From the NCBI GenBank assembly GCA_963751775.1, contig CAVVVW010000003.1, forward strand, positions 62,001-126,000: a stretch of DNA of 64,000 nucleotides, in the 5' to 3' direction. A program made the translations under genes and the position numbers. The stretch's first letter is position 1; every line of letters starts with the position of its first letter. The DNA is from CADEEN01 sp963751775 (GTDB lineage: Bacteria > Pseudomonadota > Gammaproteobacteria > Burkholderiales > Burkholderiaceae_C). Under the pieces are notes generated by a model that was given only the letters and a program-made list of their open reading frames with translations, did no database searches and was not told where the DNA came from. Of the stretch, positions 9,317 to 18,897 are shown in pieces.

Positions 9317-10373
9317 GTGAACGCCCAAGAAGCCGAACTGCACTACCCGCTGGCCGATGCCGTCCCGGCCGCCGGGGCCGTGATCGAGGTGGCCCCCGGT
9401 GTGCGCTGGCTGCGCATGGCGCTGCCGTTCGCGCTCGACCACATCAACCTGTGGCTGCTGCGCGACCGCCAGGACGGGGTCGAGGGTTGGACCATCGTCG
9501 ATTGCGGCATCACCAACGACGCCACCCGTGCGGCCTGGGAGCAGGTGTTCGCCGAGCATCTCGACGGCTTGCCGGTGCTGCGCCTGATCGTGACCCACAT
9601 GCACCCCGATCACATCGGCCTGGCGCATTGGCTGACCGAGCGTTGGCAGATCCGGCTGTGGATCAGCAGCACCGATTACAACGCCGCGCGCATGGCCAGC
9701 CTGAGCACCACCGGCTTCGGCGGCGAGCGCTCGGCGGCATTCTTCGCCAGCCACGGCCTGACCGACCCCGAGGCCATCGCCAAGGTGCGCGCGCGTTCGA
9801 ACTACTACGCCAGCATGGTGCCGCGCGTGCCCGATGCCTACCGGCGCCTGATGGACGGCATGACGCTGGACATCGGCGGCCATGCCTGGCGCTGCATTGC
9901 CGGCTACGGCCACGCGCCCGAGCACATCGCGCTGCACAGCCCCAAGCTCGGATTGCTGATCTCGGGCGACATGGTGCTGCCGCGCATCTCGACCAACGTC
10001 AGCGTCTACGACCTCGAGCCCGAGTCGGACCCGCTGGCGCTGTTCCTGACCTCGCTCGCGCGCTTCGATGCGCTGTCGGCCGACACGCTGGTGCTGCCCT
10101 CGCATGGCAAGCCCTTCACCGGACTGCACAAACGCACGCGCCAGCTGCACCAGCACCACGAAGCGCGCCTGGCGGAGGTGATGGCGGCCTGCACGGCGCA
10201 GCCCTGTCACGCCGCCGAGCTGTTGCCCGTGCTGTTCAAGCGCAAGCTGGATCTGCACCAGACGACGTTCGCGATGGGCGAGTCGATCGCCCACGTGCAC
10301 GCGCTGTGGCATGCGGGCAAGCTGGTGCGGACGCGCCGGCGCCGACGGCGTGTGGCGCTTCGGCCGCGCCTGA
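9317..10373 (+). CDS. Metallo-beta-lactamase-fold hydrolase (glyoxalase II-like), C-terminal frameshift
   Basis: About 350 residues. The zinc motif THMHPDHIG (HxHxDH) lies near residue 95, further His ligands follow (GHAPEHIALH, LPSHGKPF) and an Asp ligand in ISGDMVLP. The substrate is unknown; beside ivd a CoA-thioester or related hydrolase is plausible. The start is GTG at 9317. In the uncorrected frame the ORF ends in an arginine-rich tail to 10516; one base shift near 10340 gives a natural end (VWRFGRA, stop at 10371-10373), 9 bp before a perfect terminator hairpin, so the shorter end is preferred. Divergent from the MerR gene, it shares its operator. Confidence 0.85.
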
Positions 10374-10382
10374 ACAAGAAAC

Positions 10383-10412
10383 AAGGCCCGCGGGGCGAAC
10401 CCCGCGGGCCTT
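10383..10412 (+). terminator. Terminator hairpin
   Basis: Perfect 13-bp stem AAGGCCCGCGGGG with CGAA loop and CCCCGCGGGCCTT. No long T-run follows (TTGG). It lies just after the corrected stop of the metallo-hydrolase and supports that stop. Confidence 0.8.
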
Positions 10413-10550
10413 GGCCCAACCTCCTGCCTCGCCCCTCCTGTACCTTGCGCATGACAGCGCCGGGATCAGTGTCGGGGCCGGGTCGGGCGCTGGCGACCCC
10501 TCATCGGGGGGAGTGATCGCAGCGCGATCGGCCCGGCTGTGAACTTGTGC

Positions 10551-11487
10551 TCAGTCGAATGCCGGCAACACGTCGTCAGACAGCGTGCCGCGGGCGCGCT
10601 CGTAGTCGGGCATCACCGAGCGCACCACGTCCCAGAACGCCGCGCTGTGGTTCATCTCACGCAGGTGGGCGAGTTCGTGCGCCACCACGTAGTCGATGGT
10701 CGGCAGCGCAAAGTGCACCAGCCGCCAGTGCAGGCGGATCGCGCCATCGGCGCCCGCGCTGCCCCAGCGCGTGGCCGCCGAGCTGAGCGAAAGCCGCGTC
10801 ATGCGCACGCCGAGCCGGGCCGCAAAGTGGCGGCAGCGCTCCTCGAAGATGCGCTTGGCCTGGCGCTGAAGCCAGCTTTGCACCGCGTCGCGGATCTGCT
10901 CGGGCGTGGCGCTCTGCGGCAGGCCGACATGCAAGGTCAGGCGCGCTACGCCTGGCAGGGTGTCGATGGCGGTGTGAAGCATCGCGCCGGTGCTGCGCGA
11001 GTCGAGGACCACGATCACCGTCTCGCCGAGGAACGGCAGCGTCGTGCCGTCGCGCCAGTCGACCTTCGCGCTCGTCAGCCGGCGCGCACGTTCGTCCTGC
11101 TCCTGCAGCTTGGCGAGGATCCAGCGCGCTCTTTCCTGCACCGCGTCCTGGATCTCGCCGACACCGACCCAACGCGGCGCGCTGACGACCAGCCCGTCGC
11201 CGCCGACGATGAAGCCGATGGTCTTGCGCTTTGCCCGCCGCAATTCGTAGGCCACCAGGTGACCGTCGAGGCAGGCCTCGCGGTTGGCGCGCGGATGGCG
11301 AAACGTGCGCCGGCATCGGCGACGCGGTGATCGGCGCTGCAGCAGGCTGCGGCCGACGGACGGTGTTGCCGCGACCGGCCGATGTTTGCAGTGCGGGCGG
11401 CTGCGGCGCAGGCGCTGCCGGGGCGAACAGATCGAGCTGCGACGGGTTGAAGGTGGGCGCGCGTGGCATGGGCCGCGATTTCAGCAT
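10551..11487 (-). CDS. YgjP/M48-like metal-dependent hydrolase, one frameshift
   Basis: Member of the YgjP (DUF45) family of minimal zinc metalloproteases of unknown substrate. The C-terminal part has the zinc motif VVAHELAHLREMNHS (HExxH form HELAH) with a downstream His, and the SLSSAATRWGS segment typical of the family. An N-terminal arm (PTFNPSQLDLFAP, then a Pro/Ala linker) lies in another frame; the frames join near 11290-11330, where the expected HPRANREA segment appears. Total about 310 residues, normal for Burkholderiales. The ATG at 11487 overlaps the end of plsC by 7 bp (an ATG at 11469 is an alternative), consistent with being the last gene of the glyQ-glyS-gmhB-plsC series. Confidence 0.85.
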
Positions 11488-12230
11488 GCGCTGGCATAGG
11501 CCTCGGGATCGAGCCGCCGCATTTCGGCTTCGATCCAGGTTTCGACCTCGCGCATCAACTCCTCCGGCTCACGGCCAGCAGACGGAATCGGCGTGCCGAT
11601 CGAAATGTCGATCACGCCGGGCCGCAGCAGCAAACTCTTGCGCGGCCAGCAGCGCGCGGACGTGACGGCAATCGGTACCACGGGCGTGCCGGTGGCGGTG
11701 GCGAGCCGTGTGGCGCCGCTCTTGTACTTGCCTTGCGTGCCACGCGACGTGCGCGTGCCCTCGGGAAACATGATCACCCAGTGCCCGCGTGCGAGCAGCG
11801 CCCGGCCCTGCTCCGCCACCTTGGCCCAGGCCTCGCTGCGCTTGCTGCGGTCGATGTGGATCATGTCGACGCGGCCGATGGCCCAGCCGAAGAACGGGAT
11901 GTGCAGCAACTCGCGTTTGAAGACGTAGGCCAGAGGGTGCGACATCAGCGTCGGCAAGGCGAAGGTTTCCCAGGTCGACTGGTGTTTGGGCGCCAGGATC
12001 AACGGCGCCAGGCGGTCGGCCGACGGCAGCCGGTCCATGCCCTGCACCCGCCAGTGCACACCGCAAATGGTGCGTGCACCCAGGATCACCAAGCGCACCC
12101 AGGCCACGCAAATCCAGTACAGCGTGTCGCCACGAATGAATACCGACGACACCAGCACGGCCAGCGCATACGGCACCACGGTCAGGCCCATCCAGGCCAC
12201 GAACAGCAGCGAGCGCAGCCGGGCCAGCAT
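11481..12230 (-). CDS. plsC: 1-acyl-sn-glycerol-3-phosphate acyltransferase
   Basis: Inner-membrane enzyme that acylates lysophosphatidate to phosphatidate in phospholipid synthesis. 249 residues with an N-terminal membrane segment (VPYALAVLVSSVFI). The acyltransferase blocks are visible: KHQSTWE (HX4E, where the family usually has HX4D), FKRELLHIPFFGW, the glycerol-phosphate-binding FPEGTRTSRG, and VPIAV. The Glu variant of the first block is found in beta-proteobacterial relatives as I recall them. It starts 9 bp after gmhB and overlaps the start of the ygjP-like gene. Confidence 0.92.
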   Translation of the reverse strand: MLARLRSLLFVAWMGLTVVPYALAVLVSSVFIRGDTLYWICVAWVRLVILGARTICGVHWRVQGMDRLPSADRLAPLILAPKHQSTWETFALPTLMSHPLAYVFKRELLHIPFFGWAIGRVDMIHIDRSKRSEAWAKVAEQGRALLARGHWVIMFPEGTRTSRGTQGKYKSGATRLATATGTPVVPIAVTSARCWPRKSLLLRPGVIDISIGTPIPSAGREPEELMREVETWIEAEMRRLDPEAYASAC

Positions 12231-12239
12231 CGAGCGTGG

Positions 12240-12869
12240 TCAATGCGAGAGTGGGTTCGGTCGCGAGTCTTCGCCGACGATGCCGAGCTTGGTGTGCTCG
12301 CGATGGAGCAGGAATTCGGCGAACGCGGCCAGGTCGTCGTGCACCTGGACGCGCTCGATGCCGGCCACCGCCGCCGCCAGTTGTTCGGGCGTCAATGCGG
12401 CTGCGCGGCCGGTGAGCACCAGGTGCGGTTCGCAGCCGGCGGCCTGCGCGGCCTGCAGGTCGCGCGCGGTGTCGCAGACCATCGGCACGTGCGACAAGGC
12501 GCCCTCGATGCCGTAACGCTCCGCGATCTGGCGCATCAGCCCGGGCAGCGGTTTGCGGCAGTCGCATTGCTCCTCGGGTGCATGCGGGCAAAAGAACACG
12601 GCATCGATGCGGCCACCCATTTCGGCCAGCAGATGCATCATGCGCTGGTGCACCGCATTGAGCGAAGACATCTCCACCAGCCCGCGGCCGATGCCCGACT
12701 GGTTGGTCGCCACCACCGAATGCCAACCAGCCTGGTTCAGCCGGGCCACGGCTTCCAGCGCGCCGGGCACCGGCTGCCATTCGTCGGCCTCCTTGACGTG
12801 GTCGTCGCGGTACAGGTTGAGGACCCCGTCGCGGCCGAGGATCACGAGCTTGGGGTGGTGCATGTGCAT
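12240..12869 (-). CDS. gmhB: D,D-heptose 1,7-bisphosphate phosphatase (GmhB), nucleophile Asp reads Gly
   Basis: HAD-family phosphatase of the ADP-heptose pathway for LPS core, removing the C7 phosphate. 209 residues. Visible: TNQSGIGRGL (motif II), the zinc-loop CPHAPEEQCDCRKPLPG with Cys/His pattern, and CDTARDLQAAQAAG (motif IV, usually GDSxxD). Motif I should read DxDG but is GRDG: the nucleophilic aspartate codon is GGC instead of GAC. The rest is well conserved, so this is either one substitution error or an inactive protein. It sits 8 bp after glyS and 9 bp before plsC, the standard order. Confidence 0.9.
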   Translation of the reverse strand: MHMHHPKLVILGRDGVLNLYRDDHVKEADEWQPVPGALEAVARLNQAGWHSVVATNQSGIGRGLVEMSSLNAVHQRMMHLLAEMGGRIDAVFFCPHAPEEQCDCRKPLPGLMRQIAERYGIEGALSHVPMVCDTARDLQAAQAAGCEPHLVLTGRAAALTPEQLAAAVAGIERVQVHDDLAAFAEFLLHREHTKLGIVGEDSRPNPLSH

Positions 12870-12877
12870 GGCAGCTC

Positions 12878-15008
12878 CTATGAGGCCAGCTTGGACAGAT
12901 CGGCAACGCGGTTCATGGCGGCGTGCAGCGCCGCCAGCAGCGCCAGGCGGTTGGTGCGCAGCGCGGCATCGTCGGCGTTGACCATCACGCGGTCGAAGAA
13001 GTCGTCGACCGGCTGCCGCAGCGCGGCGAGTTCACGCAGGCTGGCGGTGTAGTCGCCGCTGTCGAACAGCGCGTCGGCGCGTGGCCGTACGCTTTCGAGC
13101 GCAGCGTGCAGGGCCCGTTCGGCGGCCTCGACCAGGCGCTGCACTTCGATGCTCGCCGCCGGTCGTGCGTCGCTCTTCTTCAGGATGTTGGCGATGCGCT
13201 TGTTGGCGGCGGCCAGCGCGGCGGCCTCGGGCAGCGCCGCGAAGGCGCGTACCGCGGCCAGCCGCTTGGGCACCTCGGCCAGCCGGCCCGGGCGCAGCGA
13301 CAGCACGGCGTCGACTTCGTGTGCACTGTAGCCCTGCTCGCGCAGGCTGCCGGCCAGGCGTTCGTAGACGAAGTCGGACAGCGCCGCGCGTGCGTCCGCA
13401 ATGCGGCCGCCGAACGGCGGCAAGGCCAGTGCCAACAGCGCATCGAGCTCGAGCGCCAGCTCGCGTTCGATCAGCATGCGGATCACGCCCAGGGCGTGGC
13501 GCCGCAGCGCGAACGGGTCCTTGTCGCCGGTGGGCTTTTCGCCGACGCCGAACAGGCCGACCAGCGTCTCGACCTTGTCGGCCAGGGCGACGGCGATGCC
13601 GACCTCGTTGCGCGGCAGCGCGTCGCCCGCAAAGCGCGGCTTGTAGTGGTCTTCGATCGCCAGCGCGATGGCTTCGGGTTCGCCATCGTGGCGCGCGTAG
13701 TAGCCGCCCATCACGCCTTGCAGCTCTGGAAATTCACCGACCATGTCGGTGACCAGGTCGGCCTTGGCGAGTTGCGCGGCGCGGTCGGCCTGCGCGGCCA
13801 GCGCGGGGCCGCCGAGCTGCTCGCCGATCAGCCTTGCGAGCGCACGCACGCGTTCGGTCCGCTCACCCTGCGAGCCGAGCTTGCCGTGGTAGACCACCTT
13901 GTCGAGCAGCGGCAGGCGGGACTGCAGCGTCTTCTTGCGGTCCTGGTCGAAGAAGAATTTCGCGTCCGCCAGTCGCGGGCGCACGACGCGTTCGTTGCCC
14001 TGGATCGACGGCACTCGGGTCGTCGGGCCGGATGTTGCTGACGACGAGGAACTTTTCCGTCAGCCGGCCCTCGGCATCGAGCAACGGGAAGTACTTCTGG
14101 TTGGCCTTCATCGTCAGGATCAGGCACTCGGGCGGCACGGCGAGGAACTCGGGGTCGAAGCGGCACAACAGTACGTTCGGCCGCTCGACCAGGGCGGTCA
14201 CTTCGTCGAGCAGCGCCGCATCGTCGATCGGCGTCAGGCCTTCCCGTGCTGCGGCATGCTGCAACTGGCGCAGGATCTCGGTGTGGCGGTGGGCAAAACC
14301 GGCGGTCACCGCGCCCTGGCGTTCGAGCTGCTGCGCGTAATGGTCGGCGTCCTGCAGCGTCACCGGTTCCATCAGGGCCTCGAACCGGTGGCCGTGCGTG
14401 GTGCGTCCGGCCGTCAGCCCGAGCACGCTGATGGGCAGCACGTCGGCGCCATGCAACACCACCAGGCCATGCACCGGGCGCACGAAATTCACGCTGGTCC
14501 AGCCGTCTTCGAGCTGGTAGCTCATGACCTTGGGAATCGGCAGCGCCGCCAAGGTGTCGTCGAGCGCGCTCTGCAGGCCGGCCTGGAGGGAAACGCCCTT
14601 GGCCAGTGTCGTGAGAAAGACAGACTCGGCCTTGCCTTCGCCCTGCACATACAAGCGGTCGGGCCCCTCCAGCGCATGCGGCCAGGCTTCTGCCAACTGC
14701 TGGCGTCCCACCTTGCCCAGGCGCTTGAGCAGCGCTTCGGTCGGCTTCCCGTCCTTGAAGGCAATGCTCGACGGCATCAACTTCTCGGTGACTTCGGCAT
14801 CCGCGGCGACAGCCTTGACCGCGCTGATGTGCGCCGCCAGGCGACGCGGCGTGGCATACGGCGTGACGACCGAGTGCTCGCTGGTCAGGCCCAGCGCCTT
14901 CAGATTCGCCGCCAGTGACTGGGCGAACGATTCGCCGAGCCTCTTCAACGCCTTGGGCGGCAACTCTTCGGCGAACAGCTCGACCAGCAGGCTCTTGGTG
15001 CTCGACAT
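12878..15008 (-). CDS. glyS: Glycyl-tRNA synthetase beta subunit, one frameshift
   Basis: With GlyQ forms the alpha2-beta2 enzyme that charges tRNA-Gly; the beta subunit carries tRNA-binding parts. About 709 residues across the break. The start MSSTKSLLVELFAEELPP is typical and stands 2 bp after the glyQ stop. The frame breaks near 14003: the sequence reads GCCGTCGATCCAGGGC, and removing one G gives the expected DPSAVIQGNERV. The C-terminal part ends with the ALRTNRLALLAALH segment usual for the family. As the gene is essential, an error in the sequence is the likely explanation. Confidence 0.93.
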
Positions 15009-15010
15009 GC

Positions 15011-15929
15011 TCAGGCCGCCTTCTTCGCCATCGCGGCCAGCGTCTCCTCGGCCCACGCTCTGGGCGCCATCGGGAAGCCGAGCCGCGCCCGGCTGTCGAG
15101 ATAACTTTGCGCCACCGCGCGCGCCAGATTGCGAATGCGGCCGATGTAGGCCGCGCGCTCGGTGACGCTGATCGCGCCACGCGCGTCGAGCAAATTGAAG
15201 GTATGGCCGGCCTTGAGCAATTGCTCGTAGGCCGGCAGCGCGAGCTGTTCGCGCATCAGGTGCTGGCTCTGCGTTTCGTGTGCGCCGAAGGCGCCGAGCA
15301 GGAACTCGACGTCGCTGTGCTCGAAGTTGTAGGCGCTCTGCTCGACCTCGTTCTGGTGATAGACGTCGCGGTAGCTGAGGCCCGCTGTCCATTCGAGGTC
15401 GAACAGGCTTTCCCGGCCCTGGATGTACATCGCCAGGCGCTCCAGACCGTAGGTGATCTCGCCGGTGATCGGCTTGCAGTCGATGCCGCCGACCTGCTGG
15501 AAGTAGGTGAACTGCGTCACCTCCATGCCGTTCAACCAGACCTCCCAGCCCAGGCCCCAGCAACCCAAGGTCGGGTTTTCCCAATCGTCTTCGACGAAAC
15601 GCACGTCGTTTTGCTTCGGATCCAGGCCCAGCGCTTCGAGCGAGCCGAGGTAGAGCTCGAGGATGTTCGCCGGTGCGGGCTTCAGACACCACCTGGTACT
15701 GGTAGTAGTGCTGCAGCCGGTTCGGGTTGTCGCCGTAGCGACCGTCCTTGGGCCGGCGGCTGGGCTGCACGTAGGCCGCCTTCCAGGGTTCGGGGCCCAA
15801 CGCGCGCAGAAACGTCGCCGTGTGGCTGGTGCCGGCACCGACCTCCATGTCATAGGGCTGCAGCAGGGCGCAGCCCTGGGCGGCCCAGTAGTCCTGCAAT
15901 TTCAAGATGATTTGCTGGAAGCTCAGCAT
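15011..15929 (-). CDS. glyQ: Glycyl-tRNA synthetase alpha subunit, one frameshift
   Basis: Catalytic class II subunit of the two-subunit bacterial glycyl-tRNA synthetase. Starts with MLSFQQIILKLQDYWAAQGC (ATG at 15929); continues with the aminoacylation motifs HTATFLRALGPEPW and, after the break, FVEDDWENPTLGCWGLGWEV and GGIDCKPITGEITYGLERL. About 305 residues, the usual length. One extra base at 15686 (coding GTGGTGTCTGAAG for expected GTGGTGCTGAAG) breaks the frame. Two bases separate it from glyS. Confidence 0.94.
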
Positions 15930-16066
15930 GCACGGATTGCGCGGTGGCGCGACAACGGTTGGCAACGGCCGTCGATTCTAGGGGCCGGCCCCCTTACGCT
16001 TCATGCGCGCGAGTCGCACACGCGGCGCACCGGCTCGCGGCCTCGACGGTCGCGGCGGCGGCCGTA

Positions 16067-16891
16067 TTAGGCGGTTGCGGCGCGGCGCAACGGCGGCTGC
16101 GCACCACGCGAGGCCAGCACGATCAGCAACAGCGTGCCGCCGTAGAACAGCAGCTGCAGGCCCGAGGGTTGCGCGTCGTAGCCGGCCAGCGCGTGCAGCA
16201 CGGCACCGAACGGCGAATCCGGCGCAATCCAGCCCGAGCTGTCCCACAGCGGCGTGGTCCACGATTGCACCAGCCCGGCCTGCGTCAGCGCACGCGCCAG
16301 CTGGCTGGCGATCGACGCTGCCAGCAGCACGATCAAGGCGTTGGTGACGGCAAATACGCGATGCGCCGGGATGCGCGACAAACCGAGATAGATCAGCACG
16401 CCCAGGGCAGCGCCGGCGACCAGGCCCAGAGCCAGACCGAACAAGGTCGACGACGGCGCATTGCCACCGGCGCCGCCGACACCGATCACGAACAGCACGG
16501 CTTCAGCGCCTTCGCGCAGCACTGCCAGCGCGCAAGCCAGCGCCAGCACGGCCGGCGTGCGAGACCCGGCGTGTACTGCGCTGCCGACGCGACGCGCCTG
16601 CATTGCCGCCTGGCGGCCTTGGCGTTGGCCCCAGATGGAGTGCCACACCAGCATCGCCAGCGCCAGCGCCAGGATCGTCGCATTGACCAGGTCCTGACCC
16701 ACGCCGTCGGCCAGCGCTGCGATCCACTCGGCCATCAGTGCCAGGGACAGTGCGCCCAGTGCGCCGGCAAACACACCGCCGCCAAGCCAGCGCCAGCGTC
16801 CGCCAAGTCCCTGCGTGGCGGCGGCAATGATGCCGACGAACAGCGCCGCCTCGAGGGTCTCGCGGAATACGATCAGTGCAATCGCCAGCAT
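16067..16891 (-). CDS. FTR1-family iron permease
   Basis: Inner-membrane iron transporter related to EfeU/Ftr1. 274 residues from the ATG at 16891 (MLAIALIVFRETLEAALFVG), about seven membrane segments. Both diagnostic REXXE motifs are present: RETLE at residues 10-14 and REGAE near 129. A 21-codon upstream extension is arginine/proline-rich and was not used. The gene begins 13 bp downstream of a periplasmic cupredoxin-like gene, a usual FTR1 partner that may bind or oxidise iron at the membrane surface, and a Fur-like site lies before the pair. The two genes sit between lnt and glyQ, where relatives often have none. Confidence 0.9.
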   Translation of the reverse strand: MLAIALIVFRETLEAALFVGIIAAATQGLGGRWRWLGGGVFAGALGALSLALMAEWIAALADGVGQDLVNATILALALAMLVWHSIWGQRQGRQAAMQARRVGSAVHAGSRTPAVLALACALAVLREGAEAVLFVIGVGGAGGNAPSSTLFGLALGLVAGAALGVLIYLGLSRIPAHRVFAVTNALIVLLAASIASQLARALTQAGLVQSWTTPLWDSSGWIAPDSPFGAVLHALAGYDAQPSGLQLLFYGGTLLLIVLASRGAQPPLRRAATA

Positions 16892-16904
16892 GGTGTCTTG
16901 CTCG

Positions 16905-17270
16905 CTAGTCGGCCAGCAGCACGCCTTTGGCCGTGGCTTCGTGGTACTCGCCAACGAAGGTGTAGCGACCGGGCTTGAGCGGGCCGATGAAGATCGTGAC
17001 CTTGCTTTGCGCGGGCACCACCTTTTCGCGGTTCAGCGCACGGCTCTCGAACTCCTCGGCGCTGTTGTCCTGGTTGTGCACGATCAGCTTGATGCGCTGA
17101 TTGGCGGGTACCTTCAGCTCGGCCGGATCGAAACGGTGTTCTCGGATCACCAGCCGTATTTCCGGCTCGGGCGTTGCCGCCGTACTGCTTGCGCCGACGG
17201 CCGTCAGCAGGGCGCCCAGCGCCAGCAGGCGGCGCAGCGTGGGGCGGGAGGTGGACGAACGGGTCGACAT
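16905..17270 (-). CDS. Periplasmic cupredoxin-like protein, iron uptake partner
   Basis: 121 residues: a signal peptide (LRRLLALGALLTAVGASSTAA) cut near residue 32, then a single cupredoxin-like domain with the opening IRLVIREHRFDPAELKVPAN and HNQDNSAEEFESRAL, like the N-terminal domain of EfeO and the P19-linked cupredoxins. Start at the ATG 17270, so that the signal peptide begins the protein. The type 1 copper ligand set is not obvious, so it may act through acidic residues instead. Its place before the FTR1 gene and after a Fur-like site suggests a role in ferrous or ferric iron import. Confidence 0.83.
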   Translation of the reverse strand: MSTRSSTSRPTLRRLLALGALLTAVGASSTAATPEPEIRLVIREHRFDPAELKVPANQRIKLIVHNQDNSAEEFESRALNREKVVPAQSKVTIFIGPLKPGRYTFVGEYHEATAKGVLLAD

Positions 17271-17301
17271 GGCGGCTCGGTGTTGGTCTGCGGTCCTTGC
17301 C

Positions 17302-18897
17302 TCAATGATAATGCGATCGATTCTCATTTGCAAGCACTTTCGCCTTCGCCTGGGCGTTGTTGCGGCGCCGGCGTAGGCGTGCGGCAACGGCCAGCAATAC
17401 CGGCAAGGCCGCGAGCGACCATGCCGGGGCCAGCCCGAGGTCGGCCGGCCCAGCGTGAGAACGGCGTCAGCCCGCGCCGGCCTTCGACCACCGAATCGAG
17501 CGTCCCGCGGGCAAAGGCCGCGAGCGAGGCCGTGACGTGGCCTCGATGGTCGATCACGGCGGTGGCGCCGGTGTTGGTTGCGCGCAGCATCGGCCGCTGC
17601 AACTCGAGCGTACGCATGCGCGAGATGTGCAGGTGCTGGGTTATGGCGATGGTGTCGCCGAACCAGCCGATGTTGCTGACATTGGCCATCAACGTCGGCG
17701 CCAGTGCCTCGTCGGCAAATCGCAGCGCCAACTCTTCGCCGAACAGGTCTTCGTAGCAGACATTGGGCGCGATGCGCTGGCCGGCAAAGGCGAACGACGC
17801 CGGGACCTTGGCGCCGCGCGCGAAGTCCCCGAGCGGGATCCTCATCATGTCGACGAACCAGCGAAATCCGGTCGGAATGAATTCGCCGAACGGAACCAGG
17901 TGTTGTTTGTCGTAGCGGTAGAAGCCGCCGGGCAAGGACGCGGATTGCGCCGACAGCCCCGCGACCGAATTGGTGTAGCCGGTGTCGAAACTGCCGAGCG
18001 GGATACCGATCAATGCCGCGCGATCGCCGTGAAACAAGTCGCCGAAGCGCTGCCAGGCTTCGGGGCCGAGTTGGTCGGGCAGGAGCGGGATGGCCGTTTC
18101 GGGCGCGATCACCAGCGGCCCGCGCGCATCACCGAGCGCGACCTCGAGCCAGGCCAGCGCCTGCGGCAAGCCGTTCGGGGGCGAACTTCTCGTCCTGGGC
18201 GACATTGGTTTGCACCAGCGTGACACCGAGCTGACCGGTGCCGACGGTGAAGTCGCGTGCTGCCATCGTCGCGGCGGCCAGCAGCGCGGCGGCCGTCAGT
18301 GCCGGCACGACCGCGCGCCATGCGCCCGCGCGCAGCGCCAGTGCCGGCAGCGCCGCGATGGCAGCGGTGACAAAGCCGATGCCGTACACGCCGACCCAAG
18401 GCGCCAGCGCAGCGAGCGGGCCGTCGATCTGGCCGTAGCCGGTCGCCGCCCACGGAAAGCCGGTCAGCAGCGTGCCACGCGCCAGTTCGGCGGCCAGCCA
18501 GAGCGCGGCGAACAGCGGCGCGTCGAACCAGGCATCGCCGCGTTGAAGTCGCGCGAACAGCGCCAGTCGCGATTGCCAAGGTAGACCGAGAGGGCCAGTG
18601 CCAGCGCGGAAACGGCCAGGCCGGCCAGCGGCGCGGGCAGGCCACCGTAGCGGTGCAGCGAAATGAACAGCCACCAGGTGCCCGCGCCCAGCCAGCCGCT
18701 GCCGAAAGGCCAGGCCCAGCATCGCGGCACGTGCCGGGCCGACGCCGGCAGACCCGCCAGGCGAGCAGGCCGGCGCACAGCAGTTGCAGCCACCAGGCCT
18801 GGGTGACGACGCAGGACAGGCTGAATACGGCGCCGAGCACGGCAGCGGCGACGGCTTCTGCCGCCAGCGGCCAAGGCCGCGCCTGGTCGGCGTTCAA
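17302..18897 (-). CDS. lnt: Apolipoprotein N-acyltransferase, at least five frameshifts
   Basis: Inner-membrane enzyme that adds the third acyl chain to lipoproteins. Parts of all three frames must be joined: N-terminal membrane segments (18897-18755), GWLGAGTWWLFISLHRYGG, then WLAAELARGTLLTGFPW, and the nitrilase-type catalytic domain with the triad residues in VIAPETAIP (Glu), YDKQHLVPFGEF (Lys) and NVCYEDLFGEE (Cys). Breaks fall near 18755, 18706 (TTT run), 18575, 18178 (C-run) and 17443; the corrected end is the TGA at 17302. About 530 residues, the family length. The start is TTG overlapping the corC stop. Essential in most proteobacteria, so errors are the likely cause, but this is the gene I would check first for real decay. 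Confidence 0.85.
17304..17328. promoter_or_regulatory. Fur-like operator before the cupredoxin/FTR1 pair
   Basis: Inverted repeat AATGATAAT - 7 nt - ATTCTCATT (8 of 9 positions symmetric), close to the GATAATGATAATCATTATC Fur consensus. It lies 34 bp upstream of the cupredoxin start and inside the last codons of lnt. Confidence 0.65.

Noticed and set aside
12878..15929. glyQ and glyS as pseudogenes
   Set aside because: Each has a single one-base shift with perfect continuation, both are essential, and many neighbours show the same kind of error.
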